A stretch of 64,000 bases of DNA from Barnesiella viscericola DSM 18177. Lineage in GTDB: Bacteria; Bacteroidota; Bacteroidia; Bacteroidales; Barnesiellaceae. This document shows, piece by piece, positions 17,761 to 26,922 of this stretch. Position 1 is the first letter of the stretch, and every line of letters starts with the position of its first letter. Made by a program: the position numbers and the translations under genes. The stretch covers positions 2,730,001 through 2,794,000 of the forward strand of contig NZ_CP007034.1 in NCBI RefSeq assembly GCF_000512915.1, read 5' to 3'. The notes under the pieces are model-generated. The model saw only the letters and a program-made list of their open reading frames with translations. It was not told the origin of the DNA and ran no database searches.

Positions 17761-19488
17761 ATGAAAGCATATAAATATTTGACCTGCCTGGCTTTGGCCG
17801 TAACGTCTCTATCGGCTTGTACCGATCTGGACGAGAATCTTTATAGCGAGATAGGCTCCAACAACTATTTCAATACCCGCGACGATGTTATAGCGATGGC
17901 ATTCCGCTCGTTTGAACACGGCTATTGGACCATCGTACCGCGTTTCAGAATAAACGAACTCCCTGCCGACCAGCTGATCATTCCCCGCCGCGACGGCAGT
18001 TGGGATGACGGCGGTGTGTGGCGTCAGTTCCACTATCACACATGGACGCCCGATATCTCGCGCCATGTGCACGACGAATGGGACTCGCAGTTCGCAGGTA
18101 TCGCCCAAGCCAATTTCGCCATTGACCGTTTCAACGAACTGGATCCGAAAAAATTCGATTTTCAGGAGGATGAGTGGAATGCATTGAAGATGCAGAACAG
18201 AGTTTTGCGTTGCTGGTATTATCTTCGTCTGCTCGACGCTTTCCGCAACGTGCCCTTCTGCATAAGCTACGACGACCCGTCGCAGAACACCCTCTCGCAG
18301 GTTCCGCCTGAAAAGATCTTCAATTTCATCGAGAAAGAGCTTACAGATGCCATTCCGCTCCTCTATAAGAAAAACAGCTTGGGCAGCGGATCGCAGTATG
18401 CAAACATGTGGACGCAGGCAGGTGCAGCAGCATTGTTGGTGCGTTTGTATCTGAATGCCAAAGAATATATAGGAGTAGACCGTCTTGCAGATTGTGAAAA
18501 GGTAGCTCAGGATATTGTCGATGGCGTTTACGGAGAGTATAAGGTAGCCGACCGCTGGGATGCTCCTTTCGATTCCGACAACGACAGCTGCGACGAGCTG
18601 ATCTTCTTCTTCTCCGGATCCTGCAACTACACCAGCTGGCATTACAACCAATTATACAACTGGGGCGTGCCCTCTTACTCGGAACTATTTTTCGACGATG
18701 CCAAAGTGAAACACGGCGGTCATAACGGCGAATTCGTATGTTCGCCGAGTTATGACCCGACCGGCAACCTCTATGATTTCAAATTAGGTATGACCATACA
18801 GAAGTTCCGCAAGTATCCCGGCGACGTACGCCTTAAGAAATATAAAAACCTCGGAGGAGGCAAACGCGAAGGCATGTTCCTGTTCGGCTATCTCGAATAT
18901 ATGCAGAACGGCATACCCCGCAAACTCAAAGCCCCTGAAATGCCTTACGAGCTTTGCATCCGCGATGCTGTGGGTCAGTTCCATTATAAGAAAGAAGGTC
19001 AATGGCTCACATCGCCCGAAAGCAACATGACCACGGGCGACTACAACTCCGGATGGTACACGGTGAAATATCCGATGTACAGCAACAATGACCCCGGTGC
19101 CGGAGAAAGCGATTTCGCAGAAATACGTCTGCCCGAAATCATATATGCGCTCGCCGAATGCAAACTGCGCCGTGGCGACGACAAAGAAGCCGGCAAACTG
19201 CTCAACAGTGTGCGCCGCCGCTACTATCCGAGCGACAAACACAAAGAGGTGCTCTATCAGCCCGAAGGCAACATAACCCTTGACCTCGACGAGATGCTCG
19301 ATGAATGGGGTCGCGAATTTCTGGCAGAAGGACGTCGCCGCATCGACCTTATCCGTTTCGACAAGTTCAACAAAGGTACATGGTGGGACAAACAGCCCGA
19401 TGCCGACGACCATACCAAAATCTATCCTGTGCCGCGTGTACAGATCACTACCAATGCAGCACTCAAACAGAATCCGGGATATAAATAA
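17761..19488 (+). CDS. susD: SusD-type glycan-binding surface lipoprotein
   Basis: The 575-residue protein matches the RagB/SusD family. The lipobox SLSAC is followed by TDLDENLYSEIGSNNYF, the usual SusD N-terminus. Tetratricopeptide-like segments include ALKMQNRVLRCWYYLRLLDAFRNVPF and QAGAAALLVRLYLNAKEY. The C-terminal LDEMLDEWGREFLAEGRRRIDLIRF and YPVPRVQITTNAALKQNPGY are family hallmarks. It closes over SusC and binds glycan at the cell surface. Aromatic-rich loops (WHYNQLYNWG) could form the binding platform, though the ligand cannot be deduced. Confidence 0.95.
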   Translation: MKAYKYLTCLALAVTSLSACTDLDENLYSEIGSNNYFNTRDDVIAMAFRSFEHGYWTIVPRFRINELPADQLIIPRRDGSWDDGGVWRQFHYHTWTPDISRHVHDEWDSQFAGIAQANFAIDRFNELDPKKFDFQEDEWNALKMQNRVLRCWYYLRLLDAFRNVPFCISYDDPSQNTLSQVPPEKIFNFIEKELTDAIPLLYKKNSLGSGSQYANMWTQAGAAALLVRLYLNAKEYIGVDRLADCEKVAQDIVDGVYGEYKVADRWDAPFDSDNDSCDELIFFFSGSCNYTSWHYNQLYNWGVPSYSELFFDDAKVKHGGHNGEFVCSPSYDPTGNLYDFKLGMTIQKFRKYPGDVRLKKYKNLGGGKREGMFLFGYLEYMQNGIPRKLKAPEMPYELCIRDAVGQFHYKKEGQWLTSPESNMTTGDYNSGWYTVKYPMYSNNDPGAGESDFAEIRLPEIIYALAECKLRRGDDKEAGKLLNSVRRRYYPSDKHKEVLYQPEGNITLDLDEMLDEWGREFLAEGRRRIDLIRFDKFNKGTWWDKQPDADDHTKIYPVPRVQITTNAALKQNPGYK

Positions 19489-19506
19489 TTTTAAACCGAT
19501 ATAAAA

Positions 19507-19965
19507 ATGAAGACGCATAAATTCACAGCGATTGTCGCAATAATGCTTATGGGACTTTTTATGGCAAGTTGCGACGAAGAAAAAGATATAATCGTTATTG
19601 ATGGCAATATTCCCATCAAGACTTCCACCCTCTATATCGTAGGCGATGCCACTCCTGCCTTATGGGATGTAAACAACATGTATCCCTTGGAAATGAGCGA
19701 AGAGGATCATCTTGTATTTATCTACGACGGAAATCTTTCGCAAGGAGAGCTTAAAGCGTACCTTACGCAAGGCAGTTGGGATCAAGCCCCCTGCGTACGC
19801 CCGATGACAGCAGGCTCACCCATAAGCAAGGCCGACAACACCGAGCAATTCCAGCTCTACACCGGAGGAGAAGACCTTAAATGGTCTGTAAAAGATTCAG
19901 GTCACTATCGTCTGGTGTTCGACTTGCGCAACTGGACTCTCAGCACTACTTTCCTCGGTTATTAA
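19507..19965 (+). CDS. Small SusE-like surface glycan-binding lipoprotein
   Basis: The 152-residue lipoprotein has MASC as lipobox followed by DEEKD, an acidic stretch like the Bacteroidetes lipoprotein export signal, so surface exposure is likely. It contains one SusE/SusF-type beta-sandwich module: LYIVGDATPALWDV, FIYDGNLSQGELKAYL and HYRLVFDLRNWTLST. It is much shorter than SusE or SusF, which have two or three starch-binding modules. Position directly after susD is the canonical susE place. It likely helps hold substrate at the surface. Confidence 0.8.
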   Translation: MKTHKFTAIVAIMLMGLFMASCDEEKDIIVIDGNIPIKTSTLYIVGDATPALWDVNNMYPLEMSEEDHLVFIYDGNLSQGELKAYLTQGSWDQAPCVRPMTAGSPISKADNTEQFQLYTGGEDLKWSVKDSGHYRLVFDLRNWTLSTTFLGY

Positions 19966-20020
19966 GTCGAGAGTCAAAGTAAGTATGAAGGTTGTTTAGG
20001 TTTACAATGAGCTCTTCCGG

Positions 20021-20040
20021 TTCCGGCTTTTTTGCCGGAA
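20021..20040 (+). terminator. Intergenic hairpin between the SusE-like and GH27-like genes
   Basis: TTCCGGC and GCCGGAA form a 7-bp stem with a T6 loop. No T-run follows, so it may be a processing or mRNA-stabilising hairpin rather than a terminator. Similar hairpins recur between genes of this operon. Confidence 0.45.
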
Positions 20041-20081
20041 CGCAGGATGCCTCATCAAATGAAACAAATAAAACAGATAAT

Positions 20082-21538
20082 ATGACAAGACACTCGATTA
20101 TAAACAAATTTGCAGTTGCGGCAATCTTATTCTCGACCGCCATTTTTTCGACCGCCTGCGACGATGACAATAAAAAAGGCGGAAGCATCGTTCCGGAACC
20201 TCCGACTCCCGAGCTTCCAGAACTGCCTGTTCCCGGCGATATCCATAAATACAAAGCTCCGCTTTATTGGTCGATCTATGAATATGCCCGGGAATTCGAA
20301 ATTGCCGGTATTCCCTACGATCAGATGGATCTTACTTCCGACCAATGGGATGCGGTAATCGACATGATGGCCACCAAATTCAAGCCTTACGGCTACGATA
20401 TGATCTGTACCGACGGCTTCCTGCCCCAACAGGCTCGGGACGGCGGCATCTATATGTCGCACTACGGGTCGATGCCGCTCAAAGAACTCGTAAAGCGCGC
20501 CAAAGCCAAAGGGCTTCGGGTAGGCGTCTACGACAACCCCTTGTGGATCAAAGGCAAACTCAACAGCAAAGTGCCCGGCACAAACTATACCCTGCGCTCG
20601 CTCACCCGCAATCCACAGGATGTCGTGATGTATCCCAATGTGACCGACCGGACTGATTTCACTTGGCTTGTGACCGACCACCCCGGCGCCCGCGAATACA
20701 TCGACGGATGGTTCAAACATTATCACGACCTCGGGGTGGACTTCGTGCGCATGGACTTCATGTGTTGGTATGAAGACGGAGACCCCGGACGCGATTATCC
20801 CGTGACCTGCGGCTACGGTCGCGAGCGTTATGAACGCGGATTGGCATACATCTGCGAGGCGGCGACCAAATACGGCATATTCACGTCGATCGTGATGCCC
20901 GAGCTTTACAACGATGCCGAACTCGAAAGGAAATACTGCAACATGACACGCATCGTGCAGGATACCAACATCGGCGGCTGGCACCATTTCTCGTCGTTCA
21001 ACCGAGGTACCATCTACGACCGCTGGCCTTATGCCGACAACCAGATGGACGGCTTCACCCATTGGAGCCATATCGGCGGACGCGGAAAATTATCCTTGAC
21101 GGCGATTTCCTGCGGCTGAACAAATGCACGACCGACCACGAACGCCGCTCGCAGGTATCGCTGCAACTGATTGCCGGAGGTCCGGTAGCTATCGCCGACA
21201 CCCCCGAGACGATCGGAAATCTCGACCGCTTCTACACCAACACGGAACTTCTGGCTCTCAATGCCGACGGATTCGTGGGCAAACCTCTGTCGGATGAAAT
21301 CGACAGCGAAGGCAGCTGCATCTGGTGGGGAACGATGAGCAACGGCGATGTGGTTCTTGCCATGTTCAACCGCGAAGATTCACCGAAAAAAATGTCGGTA
21401 AGCTTATCCGATATGGCTCTCGAAGGCGAATTCAAAGCACGTGACCTCTGGGAGCATGCCGACGAGGGTACGGTTTCAGGCAACATCGAAGCTATGGTGC
21501 CGCGTCACGGATGTAAAGTATTGAAATTGACCAAATAA
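20082..21538 (+). pseudogene. GH27-like (clan GH-D) surface glycosidase lipoprotein, frameshifted copy
   Basis: The start chosen at 20082 gives a signal peptide and FSTAC lipobox followed by DDDN, a surface-export-like signal. The TIM barrel matches the intact paralog at 23460: WSIYEYAREFEI, YDMICTDGFLPQQARDGG and GVDFVRMDFMCWYEDGD, with the Asp of VRMDF as expected nucleophile. At 21086-21089 there are four A residues where the paralog has five (24440-24444), so the frame ends at 21119. The rest (KIILDGDFLRLNKC to a beta-sandwich end) continues in another frame to 21538. Without the shift the protein would be about 485 residues and lack SusE modules. A sequencing error cannot be excluded. 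Confidence 0.8.
20244..21380 (+). repeat. Near-identical 1.14-kb duplication, first copy (partner 23598-24735)
   Basis: The two segments match base for base over long stretches, apart from one missing A, a D/G codon difference near 21302 and a diverged patch of about 80 bases at 20487-20565. The boundaries are sharp: the sequences differ upstream of CATAAATACAAAG and after GCGAAGATT. Confidence 0.85.
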
Positions 21539-21550
21539 CAAAATAAACAA

Positions 21551-21588
21551 GGGGGCGCGGGACTGCGATTTCGGGACTGCGCTCCCCC
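21551..21588 (+). terminator. GC-rich hairpin after the GH27-like pseudogene
   Basis: GGGGGCGC and GCGCTCCCCC pair with one bulge around a loop that can itself pair. It follows the stop at 21538 by 12 bases and lacks a T-run. It may partly terminate or stabilise upstream mRNA. Confidence 0.5.
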
Positions 21589-21621
21589 ATGTAAAACCTA
21601 ATCTAATATAACTCAAAATTT

Positions 21622-23424
21622 ATGAAACACATCTATTTAAAAAGTGTAATTGCGGGTGCTGCCATGTTACTCAGCACAACGGCTGCAAACGCCGCAATTC
21701 CGGAGCACCTCTACATGGTAGGTCCGGCATCGCCAAGTCTGTGGGTACTCGATGTCGCACAGGAAATGACTAACGAAGGCGAAGGAGTATTCTCTTACGT
21801 AGGCAATCTCTATAAGGGAGAGTTACAGTTCATAAACGAAAAAAACTGGGATACCGGCATACGCTATGTACCTGAGGCGAGCGGCTGGCACATTGTAAAC
21901 GCTCAGACAGCCACAGTCATTCAGGAAATCAACAGCGAGAGAAAATGGTGGGTTCCGGAGTTCGGCACATGGGAAGTGAAAGCCTTTTTTGCAGACGAGG
22001 GCAATTCGGTAATGTTCACGGCACAACGTATCGACGACCTCTCCCCGATGGTCGTTCCTATGGGTGGAGCATCAGGTCAATGGGATTCAGCTTTCCCAAA
22101 TCCGGCTTGCAACATCTATCCTCAGGAAGGAACAACCGATGTTTTCGTGTGGGAAGGCACGATGCCGGCAGGTGAACGCAATCAGTTGAAGTTCATCGCT
22201 TATCCGACGAACTGGTGGGAAGCCGAGTTCTATCTGCCCGAGTCGGTAGATGAAGGTAAAAGCTACAAGACCGTGAAAACCGGAGTGAAATACCCGGTGA
22301 AAAAAGGTACTAATGCCAACGGTGACAACCTCGACCATTATTGGGGTTTCGCGGTTGAAGACTGCGCTCCTTACAGAAAATACCGGGCAACACTGAACCT
22401 GACAGATATGACAATCGAATTCGCCGGCGGTGAAGAGACGTATGTTCCCGAGCAACTCTACATGGTAGGCACCGCATCGCCGAGCTTGTGGAATATCGAG
22501 GACTGTCAGGAAATGGTTAATGAAGGTAACGGTGTGTTCAGCTACCACGGCAACCTCTATAACGGAGAATTGCAATTCATAGATGCAAGAGACTGGGGTA
22601 TCGCCATACGCTATGTACCTGAGGCGAGCGGCTGGCACATTGTAAACGCTCAGACAGCCACAGTCATTCAGGAAATCAACAGCGAGAGAAAATGGTGGGT
22701 TCCCGAATACGGTAATTGGGATGTAGAAGTACGTTTCACCGACGAAGGCAGAAGTGTGAGTGTCACAGCAGAACGTGTCGGCGATATGGTTCCGCAGGCA
22801 ATCGGCTTAGGACATGCCATCGGTCAATGGGATTGCCAGTGGCCGACTCCCTCAGCCTACCTGCAACCCAAAGAAGATGCCGAAAATGTTTTCGTTTGGG
22901 AAGGAACACTTACCCCCGACCTCGATGGTTCTGGTCAGGATTTGCGCAGACATATCAAATTTATCGCATATCCGAAAGCATGGGATCAAGGATGTATCTT
23001 CTATGTACCTGAATCGGTAGATCATAACGGCAATGTAAAAACGGTGCAAGTTGGCGACAAACTTCCTCTTCAACAGACAACCAACGGTAATGGACCCTTA
23101 GACTGGTTCTGGGGCTTCCCGGCAGAGGAATGTACTCCCGACAAGACATACAGGATAACGTTAAATCTGAACGATAACACCGTAGAGTTCACCGATGCCA
23201 ACGGAGATCCCACCGGCATTTCCGATGCCGCCGCAGACGGAATGAAAGCTGCCTTTATCGGAGATAATCTTGTAGTAGAAGGCGCGACTTCGGCAATTGC
23301 CGTTTACGACATAGCAGGTCGCAGAGTTGCCTATTCAACGAACGGCGAACTGACTGCTACCGGACTGCCCAAAGGGGTCTATGTAGTACAGAGCGCCCGG
23401 AACGCAGTCAAAGTTATCAAATAA
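21622..23424 (+). CDS. SusE/F-like multi-module glycan-binding protein with T9SS sorting domain
   Basis: The 600-residue protein has a type I signal peptide (ends TAANAA) without a lipobox. It carries two tandem units, each with two SusE/F-type modules. Unit 1 is about residues 27-275 (EHLYMVGPASPSLWVL, VVPMGGASGQWDS). Unit 2 is about 276-525 (EQLYMVGTASPSLWNI, AIGLGHAIGQWDC). The C-terminal ~75 residues (AVYDIAGRRVAYSTNGEL, GLPKGVYVV, KVIK) form a type A T9SS sorting domain, so it is probably exported by type IX secretion and anchored without lipid. Paired aromatic residues (WWVPEF, NWWEAEFYLPE) may stack on sugar rings. No catalytic motif is visible. Confidence 0.8.
   Translation: MKHIYLKSVIAGAAMLLSTTAANAAIPEHLYMVGPASPSLWVLDVAQEMTNEGEGVFSYVGNLYKGELQFINEKNWDTGIRYVPEASGWHIVNAQTATVIQEINSERKWWVPEFGTWEVKAFFADEGNSVMFTAQRIDDLSPMVVPMGGASGQWDSAFPNPACNIYPQEGTTDVFVWEGTMPAGERNQLKFIAYPTNWWEAEFYLPESVDEGKSYKTVKTGVKYPVKKGTNANGDNLDHYWGFAVEDCAPYRKYRATLNLTDMTIEFAGGEETYVPEQLYMVGTASPSLWNIEDCQEMVNEGNGVFSYHGNLYNGELQFIDARDWGIAIRYVPEASGWHIVNAQTATVIQEINSERKWWVPEYGNWDVEVRFTDEGRSVSVTAERVGDMVPQAIGLGHAIGQWDCQWPTPSAYLQPKEDAENVFVWEGTLTPDLDGSGQDLRRHIKFIAYPKAWDQGCIFYVPESVDHNGNVKTVQVGDKLPLQQTTNGNGPLDWFWGFPAEECTPDKTYRITLNLNDNTVEFTDANGDPTGISDAAADGMKAAFIGDNLVVEGATSAIAVYDIAGRRVAYSTNGELTATGLPKGVYVVQSARNAVKVIK
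21858..22703 (+). repeat. Two identical 99-bp intragenic repeats (21858-21956, 22605-22703)
   Basis: Both copies run from CATACGCTATGTACCTGAGG to AAAATGGTGGGTTCC without a difference, while neighbouring module sequence has diverged. They lie 747 bases apart in frame and encode the same segment (RYVPEASGWHIV onward) in both halves of the protein. This points to recent gene conversion and offers a site for in-frame contraction or expansion. Confidence 0.9.
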
Positions 23425-23459
23425 CCAGATATACTACGAATGTTCCATATAACAATTTT

Positions 23460-25850
23460 ATGAACCGTAATATGATCAACAAGTTTGTTCAGATATTTTT
23501 ATGCACACTTCTTACCCCGGCATTTTTATGCCGGGGCGAAGTGAGTGTCGGACAGACACGCGTCGCACAAGAAGCCTTACCGGTTCCCGGTGATATTCAT
23601 AAATACAAAGCTCCGCTTTATTGGTCGATCTATGAATATGCCCGGGAATTCGAAATTGCCGGTATTCCCTACGATCAGATGGATCTTACTTCCGACCAAT
23701 GGGATGCGGTAATCGACATGATGGCCACCAAATTCAAGCCTTACGGCTACGATATGATCTGTACCGACGGCTTCCTGCCCCAACAGGCTCGGGACGGCGG
23801 CATCTATATGTCGCACTACGGGTCGATGCCGCTCAAAGAACTTATCAGAAGAGCCAGAGCAAAAGGTTTGAAAGTGGGTGTCTATGACAATCCTTTGTGG
23901 ATCAAAGGTAATCTCGACAGCAAAGTGCCCGGCACAAACTATACCCTGCGCTCGCTCACCCGCAATCCACAGGATGTCGTGATGTATCCCAATGTGACCG
24001 ACCGGACTGATTTCACTTGGCTTGTGACCGACCACCCCGGCGCCCGCGAATACATCGACGGATGGTTCAAACATTATCACGACCTCGGGGTGGACTTCGT
24101 GCGCATGGACTTCATGTGTTGGTATGAAGACGGAGACCCCGGACGCGATTATCCCGTGACCTGCGGCTACGGTCGCGAGCGTTATGAACGCGGATTGGCA
24201 TACATCTGCGAGGCGGCGACCAAATACGGCATATTCACGTCGATCGTGATGCCCGAGCTTTACAACGATGCCGAACTCGAAAGGAAATACTGCAACATGA
24301 CACGCATCGTGCAGGATACCAACATCGGCGGCTGGCACCATTTCTCGTCGTTCAACCGAGGTACCATCTACGACCGCTGGCCTTATGCCGACAACCAGAT
24401 GGACGGCTTCACCCATTGGAGCCATATCGGCGGACGCGGAAAAATTATCCTTGACGGCGATTTCCTGCGGCTGAACAAATGCACGACCGACCACGAACGC
24501 CGCTCGCAGGTATCGCTGCAACTGATTGCCGGAGGTCCGGTAGCTATCGCCGACACCCCCGAGACGATCGGAAATCTCGACCGCTTCTACACCAACACGG
24601 AACTTCTGGCTCTCAATGCCGACGGATTCGTGGGCAAACCTCTGTCGGATGAAATCGGCAGCGAAGGCAGCTGCATCTGGTGGGGAACGATGAGCAACGG
24701 CGATGTGGTTCTTGCCATGTTCAACCGCGAAGATTATTCCCGCGAGATGAGCGTCGATCTGTCGAAGTTCGGAATTCATGGGACATGCCGCGTACGAGAC
24801 ATGTGGACGCATGTCTATGAAAACTCTATCAGCGGCACATTCAGCGCCACGGTGCCCGAGCATGGTTGCAAAGTGGTGAAATTATTGCCGGAAACTGCGG
24901 CAAAACCCGAAAGCCTTTATATGATAGGTCGCGCCACACCGGCATTCTGGAATATAGACAATGCCTGCGAGATGACGGTCGAGCAAAACACGTTCGTGTA
25001 TCGCGGGCCGCTATTCAAGGGAGAAGTCAGATTTGTCAGCAAACGCGACTGGAACTCGGTGAATTATATCCCCAAAGGAGATAACGGCACGTGGCTTACC
25101 GACCCGGGAGTTGTGGAGGTGTTTAACGGCGATCCTCACGAGTTTGCAAAAAACTGGTGGATTAATGAGCCGGGGAGCTACGAAGTGCGGATGAAGATTT
25201 CCGATAGCGGAAACCTCGCCTCGCTTTCGGCGACACGCACGGGCGAACTTCCTTCCATGATGACGGTATTGGGCGTCTCGACCGGTTGCTGGAATAATGT
25301 AAACGCTTATATCGCCTATGGCTCCGATGACAATCCCGACATAGTGGAGTGGAACGGTCTTGTCAGACCCGATGCCGACCGTTGCCATTTCAAATTCGCC
25401 GCTTGCCCCGGGGAATGGTGGGAATCCATGTTTTATGTGCCCGAAACCGTAGACTTCAACAACAAGGTGAAGTTGGTCAAACCCGGAGAGACGCATAAAT
25501 ACCGTGAGGATTACGGCGGAGGTCTCGATTATTTCTGGGGCTTCGCACCGGTCGATTGCGGATTTTACCGTGTGACGGTAAACAAGGCTGCCAAAACAGT
25601 GACCTTTACCCCGAGAGGCAGTTCGGATCTCGACCTTACCGAAACAACTGCCGGGGCGAACCGTCTTAACGCATGGCTTTCAGGCAATGTATTGTACGCC
25701 GAAAGCGGCAATGGTCCTGTGAAGGTATATGATATCAACGGACGTTGCCTCGGTCGGTCAGCCGATGGTCTGCTCACCATCGACGGTCTTGCCGCCGGAG
25801 TATATGTGGTGAGAAACCCGTCAGCTTCAATCAAACTAATGAAAAAATAA
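23460..25850 (+). CDS. GH27-like glycosidase fused to SusE/F-type modules and T9SS sorting domain
   Basis: This is the 796-residue intact paralog of the gene at 20082. Domains: signal peptide (about 1-35), GH27-like clan GH-D TIM barrel (about 45-400; GVDFVRMDFMCWYEDGD with Asp217 as likely nucleophile; KIILDGDFLRLNK and DHERRSQVSLQ in the acid/base region), and C-terminal beta sandwich to about 475. Then come two SusE/F-like modules (LYMIGRATPAFWNI, MTVLGVSTGCWNN) and a sorting tail (VKVYDINGRCLGRS, GLAAGVYVV, SIKLMKK). GH27 includes alpha-galactosidases and isomaltodextranases; specificity is not readable. It has no lipobox, unlike the paralog, so the two would reach the surface by different routes. 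Confidence 0.82.
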   Translation: MNRNMINKFVQIFLCTLLTPAFLCRGEVSVGQTRVAQEALPVPGDIHKYKAPLYWSIYEYAREFEIAGIPYDQMDLTSDQWDAVIDMMATKFKPYGYDMICTDGFLPQQARDGGIYMSHYGSMPLKELIRRARAKGLKVGVYDNPLWIKGNLDSKVPGTNYTLRSLTRNPQDVVMYPNVTDRTDFTWLVTDHPGAREYIDGWFKHYHDLGVDFVRMDFMCWYEDGDPGRDYPVTCGYGRERYERGLAYICEAATKYGIFTSIVMPELYNDAELERKYCNMTRIVQDTNIGGWHHFSSFNRGTIYDRWPYADNQMDGFTHWSHIGGRGKIILDGDFLRLNKCTTDHERRSQVSLQLIAGGPVAIADTPETIGNLDRFYTNTELLALNADGFVGKPLSDEIGSEGSCIWWGTMSNGDVVLAMFNREDYSREMSVDLSKFGIHGTCRVRDMWTHVYENSISGTFSATVPEHGCKVVKLLPETAAKPESLYMIGRATPAFWNIDNACEMTVEQNTFVYRGPLFKGEVRFVSKRDWNSVNYIPKGDNGTWLTDPGVVEVFNGDPHEFAKNWWINEPGSYEVRMKISDSGNLASLSATRTGELPSMMTVLGVSTGCWNNVNAYIAYGSDDNPDIVEWNGLVRPDADRCHFKFAACPGEWWESMFYVPETVDFNNKVKLVKPGETHKYREDYGGGLDYFWGFAPVDCGFYRVTVNKAAKTVTFTPRGSSDLDLTETTAGANRLNAWLSGNVLYAESGNGPVKVYDINGRCLGRSADGLLTIDGLAAGVYVVRNPSASIKLMKK
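23506..23543 (+). other. Strong hairpin inside the signal-peptide coding region
   Basis: CCCCGGCAT (23515-23523) and ATGCCGGGG (23528-23536) form a perfect 9-bp stem with a T4 loop, extended by CACTTC with GAAGTG. It lies 46-84 bases inside the frame starting at 23460. It resembles the intergenic hairpins of this operon, as if one had become coding during the duplication. Confidence 0.7.
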
Positions 25851-25855
25851 TCCGT

Positions 25856-25870
25856 CCCTGCCCCGCAGGG
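25856..25870 (+). terminator. Short hairpin after the GH27-SusE fusion gene
   Basis: CCCTGC and GCAGGG form a 6-bp stem with a CCC loop just after the stop at 25850. There is no T-run. It is probably a weak terminator or mRNA 3'-end hairpin. Confidence 0.4.
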
Positions 25871-25916
25871 TGGATTTACAAACAAATTACTAATTATTCA
25901 TTTAACCTTTAATGTT

Positions 25917-26876
25917 ATGAAACGAAATTTACTTTCAAGTATGCTTGCCGGAGCGGCAATGCTACTCGGCACCGCTGCCGCAACAGCTGCAATCCCTGAA
26001 CACCTCTACATGGTAGGCGAAGCTTCGCCCAGTTTGTGGCACATCGACCTCGCAATAGAGATGACCAACGAAGGCGACGGCGTGTTCAGCTATCGCGGTG
26101 CCCTCTATAATCAGAATCTCCAATTCATTGATGCCCGGGACTGGGATACCGGAGTACGTTATGTACCCGAAGTAAGCGGTTCGTGGCTTATCAAAGCCGA
26201 TGAGGCAACCATTATCAGCGGTATCGGCAACGAGAACCGTTGGTGGGTTACCGAACCCGGAACCTACGAAGTCAAAGTTTATTTCGGCGATGACGGCAAT
26301 TCGGTGATGATAACAGCGCAATGGGTAGGAGAACTTGAACCCATGGTGGTCCCCTTGGGAGCCGCATCGGGTCAGTGGGACTGTTCATCCGTTCCCTATA
26401 CCTACAATATCTATCCTAAGAAAGGGACAGAAGATATCTTCGTTTATGAATGTACCGTGATGCCGGGTGCAGATGGCAAACATATCAAGTTCATCTCCTA
26501 CCCCAGCAACTTCTGGGAAACATGGTTCTATCTGCCGGAATCTACCGACAACGGGGTTGTGAAGTTCGTCAAATTCGGTGACAAACTGAACATCCGACGT
26601 GCGTGGAATGACGGTAACCTCGACCAGTTCTGGGGCTTTGCCGATGAAGACTGCACACCCGAGCTGAAAGTCAAGGTGACACTTAACCTCAATGACGATA
26701 CTATCGAATTTTCCGAAGTCGATCCCTCCGGCATCGATGAGATTACGACAACCGCAGACCGCCGTGTCGAAGCTGTCTATAACCTCTCCGGTGCACGGGT
26801 AGACATCGACAACCTCAACAAGGGAATCTATATCGTCCGCTACAACGACGGTACTTCCGAAAAACTGATGAAATAA
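25917..26876 (+). CDS. SusE/F-like glycan-binding protein with T9SS-type C-terminus
   Basis: The 319-residue protein is closely related to the halves of the 600-residue protein at 21622. The signal peptide ends ATAAIPEH; one two-module unit follows (EHLYMVGEASPSLWHI, FIDARDWDTGVRYVPE, VVPLGAASGQWDC, FISYPSNFWETWFYLPE). A short sorting tail (VEAVYNLSGARVDI, LNKGIYIVRY) ends in LMK. Three related proteins within 7 kb indicate local amplification of a surface binder. No lipobox and no catalytic motif are seen. Confidence 0.78.
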   Translation: MKRNLLSSMLAGAAMLLGTAAATAAIPEHLYMVGEASPSLWHIDLAIEMTNEGDGVFSYRGALYNQNLQFIDARDWDTGVRYVPEVSGSWLIKADEATIISGIGNENRWWVTEPGTYEVKVYFGDDGNSVMITAQWVGELEPMVVPLGAASGQWDCSSVPYTYNIYPKKGTEDIFVYECTVMPGADGKHIKFISYPSNFWETWFYLPESTDNGVVKFVKFGDKLNIRRAWNDGNLDQFWGFADEDCTPELKVKVTLNLNDDTIEFSEVDPSGIDEITTTADRRVEAVYNLSGARVDIDNLNKGIYIVRYNDGTSEKLMK

Positions 26877-26922
26877 CGTCCATCTCCGGAATATCCAAGT
26901 AAAGAACCCTGATGTTTTTATA

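Noticed and set aside
19992-20081. Upstream in-frame start for the first GH27-like gene
   Set aside because: It would translate through the 20021-20040 hairpin and place the lipoprotein signal 30 residues inside; the ATG at 20082 gives a normal signal peptide.
21086-21089. Programmed ribosomal frameshift in the first GH27-like gene
   Set aside because: There is no slippery heptamer or downstream stimulatory structure, and the intact paralog has one extra A, so a simple one-base deletion is the better explanation.
23577-24863. 428-codon antisense frame across the GH27-like gene
   Set aside because: It lies opposite a well-supported enzyme gene, repeats at 20127-21071 only because the DNA is duplicated, and shows no signal peptide or family motif.
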